NCBI GenBank assembly: GCA_018069465.1
Contig: JAGPUW010000014.1
Span: 163,523 to 227,522 of the forward strand
Source: Gammaproteobacteria bacterium
GTDB taxonomy: Bacteria > Pseudomonadota > Gammaproteobacteria > Pseudomonadales > Porticoccaceae
Length of the DNA: 64,000 bases
Direction: 5' to 3'
Shown: one piece after another, positions 9,406-17,430 of the stretch
Layout of the letters: each line of letters starts with the position of its first letter
Position numbering within the stretch: position 1 is the stretch's first letter
Made by a program: the position numbers and the translations under genes
Notes under the pieces: generated by a model
Told to the model about the DNA's origin: nothing
Database searches by the model: none
What the model saw: the letters and a program-made list of their open reading frames with translations, nothing else

Positions 9406-10197
9406 ATGACTCCCCAGCCCGATATCTTGTGGCAGGAAATTCTTGCCGAAGCCCGTGTGTTCTCCGATGACGAGCCGGTGCTAGCGAGTTTTTTTCACGC
9501 CGCCATTCTCAGTCACGATTCGCTCGAAACAGCCCTCGGCTACACGCTGGCCGAAACCCTCGGCAATGTGACCCTTTCCAAATTGTCCATTCGCCAGGTG
9601 TTTGCCGAGGTGCTGCGGGCTGACACGAGTATTAGCGAAAAAATACACCGCGATCTTATTGCCTATCGAGAGCGGGACCCGGCTTGTGACAAGTTCGCCA
9701 TGCCGCTGCTGTATTTCAAGGGTTTTCACGCGCTGCAAATACATCGCATTGGCCATTATCTGTGGCTCCATCAGCGCCAGGCCCTGGCGGTGCATTTGCA
9801 AAGTCTTTGTAGCGAAGTGTTTGCTGTCGATATCCACCCTGGCGCAACAATTGGTGGCGGCATTATGATTGACCACGCCACCGGCCTGGTGATCGGCGAA
9901 ACGGCTGTTGTTGAAGATAATGTGTCGATGCTCCACGCCGTGACCCTCGGTGGCATCGGCAATGAGAGCGGTGATCGCCATCCGAAAATCCGCAGCGGCG
10001 TGCTGATTGCAGCGGGGGCTAAAATACTCGGTAATATTGAAATCGGGGAGGGTGCCAAAGTGGGCGCGGGTACATTGGTGCTGGAGTCGGTGAGCCCGCA
10101 CACCACGGTGGCGGGGGTGCCGGCGCGCCTGGTCGGCAGACCGCGAGAGGCGGCGCCAGCGCTGGAGATGGATCAGCGCATCAATTCAACTTCCTAA
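9406..10197 (+). CDS. cysE: Serine O-acetyltransferase
   Basis: Transfers acetyl from acetyl-CoA to L-serine, the first committed step of cysteine synthesis, in the cytoplasm. The protein has about 263 residues. The N-terminal helical domain (to about residue 140) is followed by left-handed beta-helix hexapeptide repeats: FAVDIHPGATIGGGIMIDH, ATGLVIGETAVVEDN, and HAVTLGGIG. The catalytic histidine is in the DIHPGA segment and the active-site DHATG loop is intact. The C-terminal tail after VGRPR is longer than the minimal enzyme and may carry cysteine feedback or CysK binding (it does not end in the usual GI). The start is ATG 9406; the frame opens earlier, overlapping the peptidase gene, without a better start. 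Confidence 0.93.
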   Translation: MTPQPDILWQEILAEARVFSDDEPVLASFFHAAILSHDSLETALGYTLAETLGNVTLSKLSIRQVFAEVLRADTSISEKIHRDLIAYRERDPACDKFAMPLLYFKGFHALQIHRIGHYLWLHQRQALAVHLQSLCSEVFAVDIHPGATIGGGIMIDHATGLVIGETAVVEDNVSMLHAVTLGGIGNESGDRHPKIRSGVLIAAGAKILGNIEIGEGAKVGAGTLVLESVSPHTTVAGVPARLVGRPREAAPALEMDQRINSTS

Positions 10198-10227
10198 ACC
10201 CGGCACAAAGCCTTTGTCGGGCTTTAA

Positions 10228-10303
10228 CCCAACTAACTAATTCAGCTAACTAATCCAACCAACCAACCAACCAACCAACCAACCAACTAATTCAATTAAC
10301 TAA
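10228..10303. repeat. Tetranucleotide-periodic tract with eight CCAA units
   Basis: A tract of four-base period lies between cysE and dgkA. The core, 10255-10286, has eight perfect CCAA units in a row. Both flanks carry degenerate CTAA and TTCA units in the same period. Such tracts change length easily by polymerase slippage. It lies outside any reading frame I can support, so a change in length would affect only spacing upstream of dgkA. Confidence 0.85.
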
Positions 10304-10391
10304 GGCTACTGATAATTGGCGGCTTCAAAGTCAATAATAGTCAGCTACGCATGTGGAAAAAAGTCTGATGCATCGAACCGAAGGTGGGTTT

Positions 10392-10766
10392 ATGTCCTTG
10401 CTGTACCGACGTCTGGTGGGCGCAACGGGGTTTTCTATACAGGGCTTAAAGTCCTGTTTTCGCTATGAAGAAGCCTTTCGCGTTGAAGTGTTTCTGGTTG
10501 TCGTGCTGTCTCCTCTGGGGTTTTATATTGGTGATTCAGCGGGGGATTTCGCCCTGTTGTTTGGCGCCATGTTAATCGTGCTGATAACAGAATTACTCAA
10601 TTCTGCCGTTGAGGCCGTCGTCGACCTGGTGACGTCTGACAAAGCCGAATTGGCGGGCCGAGCTAAAGATCAGGCTTCGGCGGCAGTGATGCTCAGTATG
10701 ATCTTGTTTGTACTTGTCTGGGCTACCCTGGCCTGGCCGCTTTTTGCGGATACGGCGGTGAAGTGA
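10392..10766 (+). CDS. dgkA: Diacylglycerol kinase (DgkA)
   Basis: A 124-residue inner-membrane trimeric kinase that phosphorylates diacylglycerol with ATP, recycling the lipid left by osmoregulated glucan or lipopolysaccharide decoration. The family signature is clear: ITELLNSAVEAVVDLVTS with the catalytic glutamate, and AGRAKDQASAAVML. Three membrane helices are visible. The start is ATG 10392, with AAGGTGGG just upstream, which gives the size of E. coli DgkA (122). An ATG at 10368 and a GTG at 10353 are in frame but would add a tail not found in the family. The CCAA tract lies about 100 bases upstream. Confidence 0.94.
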   Translation: MSLLYRRLVGATGFSIQGLKSCFRYEEAFRVEVFLVVVLSPLGFYIGDSAGDFALLFGAMLIVLITELLNSAVEAVVDLVTSDKAELAGRAKDQASAAVMLSMILFVLVWATLAWPLFADTAVK

Positions 10767-10852
10767 GAACCGCGTGGCTGAAATACTCGCCGCGCTAATA
10801 AATAATGGCTCAATTGTTGGCAGAAGTTGCCAGTCTACGAAGGGTGCTAAAA

Positions 10853-11320
10853 ATGAGTGATCAACAGTTTGATGTTTTTTTTCGTGGCGACATCGTTGCG
10901 GGACAGGCTGTCGTCGAGGTGAAAGAGCGTTTGGCTGGGCTGTTTAAGCTCGAAGCCGCTCAGGTTGAACAATTATTTTCGGGCCGTCCCAATGCCATTC
11001 GGCGCAATCTGGATGAGGCCAGCGCCAAAAAATACGAACAGGCGCTGTTAAAAATTGGCGCGGTTGCGGAGTTGCGTCCGGCGAAAGAGGAGGCTAGTCC
11101 ATCTCCCCAAGCCACTGGTGAAGGTGGTCTTTCTCTGGCTCCGGCGGGTAGTGATGTGCTGCGCCCCGATGAGCGTGCCAGCGTTGCCGCTGCAGAGGTT
11201 GATGTCAGCGCTCTGGCGCTGGAGCCCGGCGGGGGTGAGATTTTGCGTGATGATGAAAAGCGCTCGGTCGAGGCAAAGGCGGTTGATACCTCTCACCTCG
11301 AGGTGCTGCCGCCCCGCTAA
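10853..11320 (+). CDS. Conserved-looking protein of unknown function
   Basis: A soluble protein of about 155 residues that I cannot place in a named family. The first 75 residues look like a small folded domain (FDVFFRGDIVAGQAVVEVK, a helix LAGLFKLEAAQVEQLF, then RPNAIRRNLDEASAKKYEQAL) reminiscent of single-domain modules found in some gammaproteobacterial membrane proteins. The rest is low complexity and contains a repeated motif: SDVLRPDERASVAAAEVDVSAL is followed by a second copy, GEILRDDEKRSVEAKAVDTSHL. I chose ATG 10853 because GAAGGG lies upstream; the frame opens at 10805. An intrinsic terminator follows it. Confidence 0.6.
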   Translation: MSDQQFDVFFRGDIVAGQAVVEVKERLAGLFKLEAAQVEQLFSGRPNAIRRNLDEASAKKYEQALLKIGAVAELRPAKEEASPSPQATGEGGLSLAPAGSDVLRPDERASVAAAEVDVSALALEPGGGEILRDDEKRSVEAKAVDTSHLEVLPPR

Positions 11321-11381
11321 GGCTTAGCGCCCTACATTTGAAGTATTAAACGTCGTCTGTTGAATCTGCCCCTTGCATTGC

Positions 11382-11414
11382 CGCCCACGCGTTCTTGAGG
11401 CGCGGGCGTTTTTT
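11382..11414 (+). terminator. Rho-independent terminator
   Basis: A GC-rich hairpin, arm CGCCCACGCG against CGCGGGCG with a two-base bulge and a nine-base loop, followed by six T. It ends the transcript of dgkA and the unknown gene and insulates the following oxidoreductase. Confidence 0.75.
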
Positions 11415-11553
11415 CCGCATCGCCATAAAAATAATATGTAAGTCACTTGCTATACTTCTTCGCTTAACTTTTTAATCCATTGCCGGATTTTGAGCGCCTG
11501 AGGTTACACTGCGCTGTTGTAAATATCCGCTGATAATAAAGGAATAGGAGCGA

Positions 11554-14500
11554 GTGACTTTGGCCGTAGCGCTAGATGACAAATATACCTGCACCACTGG
11601 CAGGGCCTACCTGACCGGTATTGAAGCGCTGGTGCGCCTGCCCATTTTGCAAAGTCAGCGGGACAGGGCCAAGGGCCTGTCGACCGCCGGATTTATTTCC
11701 GGCTATCGAGGTTCCCCCATCGGCGGTTATGACAATGCCCTGTGGCGAGCCGATAGCTTCCTCAAGCAGCACCATATTCATTTTCAACCCGGAGTTAACG
11801 AGGAGTTGGCCGCCACGGCCTTGATGGGTAGCCAGCAGGTTAACCTCTTCCCCGAAGCCAAATATGACGGCGTTTTCGGTCTTTGGTACGGCAAGGGGCC
11901 GGGCCTCGACCGGGCGATGGATGCGATTAAACACGCTAATAATACCGGTGCCAGTCAGTTTGGCGGTGTATTGGCGGTGGTCGGTGACGACCACATGGCC
12001 AAGTCATCAACCCTGGCCTACCAGAGTGAGCCGATGTTTATCGGTGCCTCCGTACCCGTGTTGAATCCGGCGGGGGTGCAGGACGTGCTCGACCTGGGTT
12101 TGATCGGCTGGGCGATGTCTCGCTTCAGCGGTTGCTGGGTGGGCATGAAGGTCACCGCTGAAAATATGGACGCGGCCATTGCCGCCGATATGAACCCCCA
12201 GCGCCTTGAGTTAATCGAGCCGGAAGGCTTTGAGATGCCCGGCAACGGCGTTCACAGCCGTTGGCCCGATCCCTTTTTGGAGCAGGAAGAGCGCCTGCAG
12301 CAGCATAAAATTCGCGCCGCCCAGGCCTTCGCCCGCGCCAATCGTATCGACAAAATCACGCTCGATTGCAGCCAACCCCGCTTTGGCATTATCGCCACCG
12401 GCAAAGCGTATTTTGAAGTGTTACACGCGCTGGCCGATCTCGGTATTGACGAGGCCAGGCGCGAGGCCCTGGGTCTGCAAGTGTATAAAGTCGCCATGAG
12501 CTGGCCGCTGGAACCGCTGGGCATTACTGAATTTGCGACGGGGCTGGAAGAAATTTTGGTGGTCGAAGAAAAGCGCCCGCTGGTGGAGGATCAGCTGAAA
12601 AGCCTGCTCTACTCCCTGGCGGACGAGCAGCGCCCACGCGTGGTCGGCAAGCGCGATGAGCTCGGTGAACCCCTGCTCAGTAGTATCGCCGAGCTGAATG
12701 CGGGTGATGTCGCGAAAGCCATTGCCGTGCGCATCGAAAAATCATCGTCGGCCAGTTCGCTATTGCTACCTGCCGTGGCTTTGTCCGAGAGCGACCTGCC
12801 TGCAGCACCCGCCGCTACTTTGCCCCAGCGCAAGCCCTGGTTTTGCGCGGGCTGCCCCCACAACACTTCAACCAAGGTGCCCGAGGGTAGTCGCGCCCTG
12901 GCCGGCATCGGTTGCCACTTTATGGTCACCTGGATGGACCGGGACACCGAGACCTTCACCCAGATGGGTGGCGAGGGTGCCTCGTGGATAGGTCAGGCGC
13001 CCTTCACCAACACGCGGCATGTGTTCCAGAATATTGGCGATGGCACTTACTTTCACTCGGGTATTCTCGCCATCCGTGCGGCTATCGCCTCCGGTGCCAA
13101 TATCACCTATAAAATTCTCTACAACGATGCGGTGGCGATGACCGGTGGCCAGCATGTCGATGGCAGCCTGACCGTCGAACAGATGGTCTATCAGCTCAAG
13201 GGCGAGGGCGTAAAGCGCATCGCCGTGGTCAGTGACCTGCCAGAAAAATACGCCACTGACTTCCCTCAATTCGACGGCCTCAGTGTCGATCATCGCGATA
13301 GCCTGAATACTCTGCAAAAAGCCTTGCGCGAACTCGACGGCACCAGCGTGATTATTTACGAGCAAACGTGTGCCACTGAAAAGCGCCGTCGTCGAAAGCG
13401 CGGCCTGCTCGAAGATCCCGATAAGCGGGTGTTTATTAATTCGGGGGTTTGCGAGGGTTGCGGTGATTGCGGGGTGCAATCGAACTGTCTCGCCGTGGCA
13501 CCGAAGGCAACGGCCCTGGGCCGCAAGCGGGTGATTGATCAAAATGCCTGCAACAAAGATTATTCCTGCGTTAAGGGTTTTTGCCCAAGTTTTGTCACCG
13601 TTACCGGCGCAACACTGCATAAGCCTGCCGCTGTGGCGACGGGCCTGCCGTTCCCCGACTTACCCCAACCAAGGCCTCAGCCCCAGTTTGCCAGCGCTGG
13701 CGGCGCACTCACCGAGCCCTACAATATCTTGCTCACCGGTGTGGGCGGCATGGGCGTGTTAACCATCGGTTCGATTATTGGTATGGCGGCCCATATTGAA
13801 GGTAAGGGCGTCGCGGTGTTGACCCAAACCGGGCTCGCGCAAAAGTTTGGTGCGGTCAGCTGCCATGTGCGCATCGCCCATCGGCAGAGCGATATTCACG
13901 GGGTCAGAGTGCCCGCAGGCAAGGGCCAGTTGCTGCTCGGTGCCGATATGGTGGTGTCTTCGGCCCAGGCATCGCTGGCCTGTTTAGACAGTGCCACGGG
14001 GGTGGCGGTGGTCAATAATCACGACTCCCCCACGGCTGACTTCACCCACGATCCCGATGCCCCCTTCCCGGAAAAAACCATGGAAGGTGTGATTGGCGCG
14101 GCGACGGGGGCGGCCCACTTTTTCGACGCCAGTGTGCTGGGTACAGCCCTGCTGGGCGATGCGATGACCAGCAACTTGATTTTGCTCGGTTTCGCCTGGC
14201 AAAAGGGTCTGGTGCCGCTGGGTCTGGGTGCGCTGGAGCAGGCCGTACGTTTGAATGGCGTTGCCGTCGATGCCAATTTGCAGGCCTTTTTGTGGGGCCG
14301 CCGTTTGGCTGAGCAGCCCAACAAAGTAGCTGATATTGCGGGGCTTGACCTCCCGGCTGGAACTCAGGCTGAGAGCCAGATTGAGAGTAATAGCACTCAA
14401 GCGGCTGAGTCCGAACAGCTCGAAGACATCGTCGCTTTTCGTGTCGCGCAATTGTGCCAATATCAGAATCGGGCCTATGCTCGGCGCTATCGAGCGCTGG

Positions 14501-15096
14501 TCGACAAAGTGAAGGCGGTGGAAGAGAAAATAGACGCGGGGGGCGAGTTGGCTTTAACAAAAAATGTCGCCCGCTATTATCACCAGCTGTTGGCCTATAA
14601 AGATGAGTACGAAGTGGCGCGACTGTACACCGATGGTGAGTTTGCCGAAGCCCTGAAACAACAGTTCGACGGCGACTACAAATTGCGCTTTCATCTGGCG
14701 CCGCCACTGCTGTCAAAGCGCGACCCCGATACCGGGCATTTGATCAAAAAAGAATTTGGCCCGTGGATGCTGCAAGCGTTTCGAGTACTGGCAAAGTTTA
14801 AGTTCCTCCGTGGCTCACGCTTCGATATTTTTGCCCGCACGCAAGAGCGCAAGCAGGAACGCGGCTTAATCACTGACTACGAGCAGCAAATCGACCAGCT
14901 GCTGGCCGGACTGTCCGTGGATAAACTCGCGCTGGCGACAGAGATTGCCGCTCTGCCCCACTTTATTCGCGGCTTTGGCCACGTTAAAGAAAATAATATC
15001 GCCACCGTGCAGCGTCGGGCGGCAACGTTAATGCAGCAGCTGAATGCCGAGCCAATCCCCGTGGTGAATATTCACCAGCCCGAGGCCGTGCATTAG
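11554..15096 (+). CDS. Indolepyruvate ferredoxin oxidoreductase, fused alpha/beta form
   Basis: A 1180-residue cytoplasmic enzyme that oxidises arylpyruvates or branched 2-oxoacids to acyl-CoA and CO2 with thiamine diphosphate and ferredoxin. The N-terminal part (YRGSPIGGYDNALW, GPGLDRAMDAIKHAN) is the pyrimidine-binding domain. A thiamine-binding region follows, with CAGCPHNTSTK and GGEGASWIGQ. An iron-sulfur segment lies near residues 630-670 (GVCEGCGDCGVQSNC and nearby Cys). The gamma-type domain then begins at about residue 730 (LTGVGGMGVLTIGSI), and an extra C-terminal domain follows. This fused layout is usual in proteobacteria. The GTG start has AGGAG three bases before it, so the ribosome site is close; AAAGGA is also nearby. 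Product in this organism is probably aromatic amino acid catabolism. Confidence 0.9.
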   Translation: MTLAVALDDKYTCTTGRAYLTGIEALVRLPILQSQRDRAKGLSTAGFISGYRGSPIGGYDNALWRADSFLKQHHIHFQPGVNEELAATALMGSQQVNLFPEAKYDGVFGLWYGKGPGLDRAMDAIKHANNTGASQFGGVLAVVGDDHMAKSSTLAYQSEPMFIGASVPVLNPAGVQDVLDLGLIGWAMSRFSGCWVGMKVTAENMDAAIAADMNPQRLELIEPEGFEMPGNGVHSRWPDPFLEQEERLQQHKIRAAQAFARANRIDKITLDCSQPRFGIIATGKAYFEVLHALADLGIDEARREALGLQVYKVAMSWPLEPLGITEFATGLEEILVVEEKRPLVEDQLKSLLYSLADEQRPRVVGKRDELGEPLLSSIAELNAGDVAKAIAVRIEKSSSASSLLLPAVALSESDLPAAPAATLPQRKPWFCAGCPHNTSTKVPEGSRALAGIGCHFMVTWMDRDTETFTQMGGEGASWIGQAPFTNTRHVFQNIGDGTYFHSGILAIRAAIASGANITYKILYNDAVAMTGGQHVDGSLTVEQMVYQLKGEGVKRIAVVSDLPEKYATDFPQFDGLSVDHRDSLNTLQKALRELDGTSVIIYEQTCATEKRRRRKRGLLEDPDKRVFINSGVCEGCGDCGVQSNCLAVAPKATALGRKRVIDQNACNKDYSCVKGFCPSFVTVTGATLHKPAAVATGLPFPDLPQPRPQPQFASAGGALTEPYNILLTGVGGMGVLTIGSIIGMAAHIEGKGVAVLTQTGLAQKFGAVSCHVRIAHRQSDIHGVRVPAGKGQLLLGADMVVSSAQASLACLDSATGVAVVNNHDSPTADFTHDPDAPFPEKTMEGVIGAATGAAHFFDASVLGTALLGDAMTSNLILLGFAWQKGLVPLGLGALEQAVRLNGVAVDANLQAFLWGRRLAEQPNKVADIAGLDLPAGTQAESQIESNSTQAAESEQLEDIVAFRVAQLCQYQNRAYARRYRALVDKVKAVEEKIDAGGELALTKNVARYYHQLLAYKDEYEVARLYTDGEFAEALKQQFDGDYKLRFHLAPPLLSKRDPDTGHLIKKEFGPWMLQAFRVLAKFKFLRGSRFDIFARTQERKQERGLITDYEQQIDQLLAGLSVDKLALATEIAALPHFIRGFGHVKENNIATVQRRAATLMQQLNAEPIPVVNIHQPEAVH

Positions 15097-15143
15097 ATGG
15101 CGGCTGTCGTCACTAAAGCCGCGATGCTGGAAGATGAACTGGG

Positions 15144-15857
15144 GTGAATAATGGCGTAGAAGTGCTCGCGCTGGCGGATTTGTCACTGGCCTTTATTCCG
15201 GTGGTCGCCGTATTGTTCATGCTTTACCGCTGGTCGTTGGGGCCGGGCAATGCATTTTATGCGGTGATTCGCATGCTGGGTCAGCTGCTGATCGTCGGCT
15301 ATTTTCTGACCTTTATTTTCGAATCTGATGCCAGCTGGGTAGTGGTGTTAGTACTCACAGTGATGGTTTTTGCCGCCAGCTGGATAGGCCTGGGGAGTGT
15401 CAAAGCTCACCGCCACATGCTTTACAGGCGGGCGTTATTGGCTATCGGTCTCGGGGGTGGGCTGGTGCTGTTGTTGGTAACCCAGGGTGTGCTGCAACTC
15501 GAGCCGTGGTACAGCGCGCGCTATATGATCCCCCTCGCCGGAATGATCTTTGCCAACGCCATGAATGCGGTCAGTCTGGCCTGTGAACGCCTCTACGCGG
15601 AGCTTGAGCGCGACGTGCCGTGGCTGGAGGCGCGCAATATCGCCTGCCATGCGGCCTTGATTCCGATCATTAATTCTTTATTTGCCGTGGGCCTGGTGTC
15701 TTTGCCGGGCATGATGACGGGCCAGATTTTGTCCGGTGTTCCACCGCTGGTGGCAGCGCGCTATCAAATTCTGGTGATGTGCATGATATTTGGCGCCTCG
15801 GGAATCGCCACCCTGTGCTTTTTAAGCGGGTCGCGGCCACCGGTCGAAAAACGCTGA
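15144..15857 (+). CDS. FetB-like ABC transporter permease (UPF0014)
   Basis: A 237-residue inner-membrane protein with about seven hydrophobic helices. It has the family pattern PLAGMIFANAMNAVSLACERL, a loop EARNIACHAALIPIINSLFAVGLVSLPGMMTGQIL and a GASGIA motif near the end. E. coli FetB, with the ATPase FetA, exports iron. Here no FetA-like ATPase lies beside it, which is odd, so the partner must be elsewhere or the gene is orphaned. The GTG start at 15144 is 48 bases past the previous gene and preceded by GGGG, and a short run ATGAACTGG occurs just before. Iron export is known for the family only. Confidence 0.8.
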   Translation: MNNGVEVLALADLSLAFIPVVAVLFMLYRWSLGPGNAFYAVIRMLGQLLIVGYFLTFIFESDASWVVVLVLTVMVFAASWIGLGSVKAHRHMLYRRALLAIGLGGGLVLLLVTQGVLQLEPWYSARYMIPLAGMIFANAMNAVSLACERLYAELERDVPWLEARNIACHAALIPIINSLFAVGLVSLPGMMTGQILSGVPPLVAARYQILVMCMIFGASGIATLCFLSGSRPPVEKR

Positions 15858-16106
15858 TTGCCTCGCCTTGATTACTCCTAAGTCTGACAGACTCTCGGGA
15901 TTAGGGCGGGGGCGGGCGGGGTGCTGAGAATAGGTGTAGCACTTAAATATTTACCGACTAGCGCCTCAAACCCAATTAAGGCAAGAGGCTCTGTCGATAG
16001 CTATTAATTTAGCTTTTAGGATAATCACGAGAACATCATTCCTTGACGGCTGTTGATGCCAAAGGTATTGATATCTCAAAGCGTATGAGTTTTTTGACCA
16101 CACAGG

Positions 16107-16110
16107 GAAG
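16107..16110. other. Left target-site duplication (GAAG)
   Basis: GAAG lies immediately before the left terminal inverted repeat of the IS3 element. The identical four bases follow the right end at 17309-17312, so the pair is read as the target duplication made on insertion. Confidence 0.6.
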
Positions 16111-16150
16111 GGTAACCCCCCCATTTTTAACCGAAGTTAAAGATGGAAAG

Positions 16151-16978
16151 TTAAGCAGCTAGCGCCAATTTCTGCATTGGTGTTATGCCACCAAGGCCCA
16201 TATTGGGTCGCTCGTTGTTGTAAGTCCAGAGCCAGCGTGTCGCGTAATCCTGCACTTCAGCGATACTGTCAAACAGATATTGACTGAGCCAGTCGTAACG
16301 GACCGTGCGGTTGTAGCGCTCCACATAGGCATTTTGTTGCGGGTTGCCCGGCTGGATAAAACACAATTCAATACCGCGATCTTCAGCCCATGCTGCCAAT
16401 ACAGCACTGATGTATTCAGGCCCATTGTCACAGCGAATTTGTCGGGGCTTGCCTCTCCATTCAATGGTTTGATCCAGTGCTCGCTTCACCCTCTCAGCAG
16501 GCAAAGAAAAGTCGACATCGATGGTTAAACCCTCACGATTGAAGTCGTCGATCACATTGAACAGCCGATAACAGCGACCATCTGAAAGTTGATCATGCAT
16601 AAAATCCATGGACCAACAGTTATTCATTTGGGTCGGAACTTCGAGAGGTTCAGGCTTTTCCCGCACCAATCGCTTCTTGGGTTTGATCCGTAAATTAAGC
16701 TCCAGCTCTCGATAAATCCGGTACACCCGTTTGTGGTTCCATGGATAATTTTTCACATTTCGAAGATACAAGAAGCACAGCCCAAAACCCCAGTTCCGTC
16801 GATTGTGGGTTAGCCTGATTAGCCAGTCAGCAATCTGTTCATTCTCCCAGCTCAACTTGGGCTGATAGCGGTAGCAGGTCTCGCTGACGACAAAAATACA
16901 ACAGGCCAATCGAATGCTTACCCTTCCTCGGCCTACCGCCTCCTGCGCCATTTCGCGGCGCTGGGACGGCTTTACCAC
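16151..16978 (-). CDS. IS3-family transposase OrfB (DDE integrase domain)
   Basis: Catalytic part of the transposase, 275 codons. The DDE triad is visible: the first Asp in CWSMDFMHD, the second in CDNGPEYIS, and the Glu in [16 protein letters not shown], with the conserved K/R pattern after it. The integrase core runs from about residue 105 to 265. It is made as an OrfAB fusion through frameshifting at the A6G run at 16978-16984, where the two frames overlap. OrfB alone begins at a GTG at 16978 within that run. It is intact and probably active. Confidence 0.92.
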   Translation of the reverse strand: MVKPSQRREMAQEAVGRGRVSIRLACCIFVVSETCYRYQPKLSWENEQIADWLIRLTHNRRNWGFGLCFLYLRNVKNYPWNHKRVYRIYRELELNLRIKPKKRLVREKPEPLEVPTQMNNCWSMDFMHDQLSDGRCYRLFNVIDDFNREGLTIDVDFSLPAERVKRALDQTIEWRGKPRQIRCDNGPEYISAVLAAWAEDRGIELCFIQPGNPQQNAYVERYNRTVRYDWLSQYLFDSIAEVQDYATRWLWTYNNERPNMGLGGITPMQKLALAA

Positions 16979-17238
16979 TTTTTTGCCATGGCCTCCTGGA
17001 TGATTTCGGATTTAAGCCGTTCTTCAGCGTACATCTTCTTTAGACGCCGATTTTCATCATCTAATTCCTTGAGCCGGCTCATCATCGAAGCATCCATGCC
17101 GCCGTATCTGCTGCGCCACTTGTAGAACGTTGCCGTACTCATGCCATGCTCTCGACACAGCTCCGGCACAGGGGTTACAGCCTCGCCCTGCTTGAGTATG
17201 GCCATGATTTGACTGTCTGAATATCTTGATTTTTTCAT
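16972..17238 (-). CDS. IS3-family transposase OrfA (helix-turn-helix)
   Basis: An 88-residue DNA-binding partner. A helix-turn-helix lies at residues 10-42 ([20 protein letters not shown] then [16 protein letters not shown]), followed by a leucine-zipper-like segment ([20 protein letters not shown]). It ends at the A6G slippery run, where a -1 shift would join it to OrfB. The element promoter must lie between its ATG at 17238 and the right inverted repeat. Confidence 0.92.
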   Translation of the reverse strand: MKKSRYSDSQIMAILKQGEAVTPVPELCREHGMSTATFYKWRSRYGGMDASMMSRLKELDDENRRLKKMYAEERLKSEIIQEAMAKKW

Positions 17239-17308
17239 GTGGATCTCCTGCGTATAGGTTACGAGAAAACTCCACCTTCAACCTCAGTTATTTTTCGGGG
17301 GGATTACC

Positions 17309-17312
17309 GAAG
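17309..17312. other. Right target-site duplication (GAAG)
   Basis: Copy of the four bases found to the left of the IS3 element. See the left copy at 16107. Confidence 0.6.
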
Positions 17313-17375
17313 GACCGACACAGCCTGTTCCCCGTGAACGGGTAATCGCTGCCCGATGTCAGTTATCTCGCTTTA

Positions 17376-17397
17376 CCGTCCCCGGGGCGGCTTTTTT
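17376..17397 (+). terminator. Possible intrinsic terminator
   Basis: A compact hairpin (CCGTCC with GGGCGG around a CCGG loop) followed by six T. It could have been the terminator for the FetB-like gene before the IS3 element entered between them. No other plus-strand gene lies upstream. Confidence 0.4.
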
Positions 17398-17430
17398 CAC
17401 TGCACGCTGGGTGACTATACCTTTCCAGAC

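Larger units (their letters stand above)
16111..17308. mobile_element. IS3-family insertion sequence (IS407-like, 1198 bp)
   Basis: A complete element bounded by imperfect inverted repeats: left GGTAACCCCCCCATTTT at 16111 and right, read inward, GGTAATCCCCCCGAAAAATA. The repeats stay similar for about 40 bases. Inside are two overlapping frames on the minus strand, the layout of IS3 elements. The four-base duplication GAAG on both sides indicates a transposition event rather than rearrangement. The element sits between the FetB-like gene and the following minus-strand genes and breaks no gene that I can confirm. A reading frame of about 40 codons (17 visible to the left, ending in LTTQG) crosses the target site when the element is removed, but it is too short to trust. 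Confidence 0.85.

Noticed and set aside
10255..10286. CRISPR array
   Set aside because: Units are four bases with no spacers; it is a simple repeat and no cas gene is present.
12868..13620. Long antisense frame of 250 codons within the oxidoreductase gene
   Set aside because: It mirrors the codon structure of the real gene and shows no domain or ribosome site. The same applies to antisense frames in ygiQ (24414-25187).
15858..16106. Gene fragment interrupted by the IS3 element
   Set aside because: A short frame does cross the target site if the element is removed, but it is only about 40 codons with no recognisable domain.
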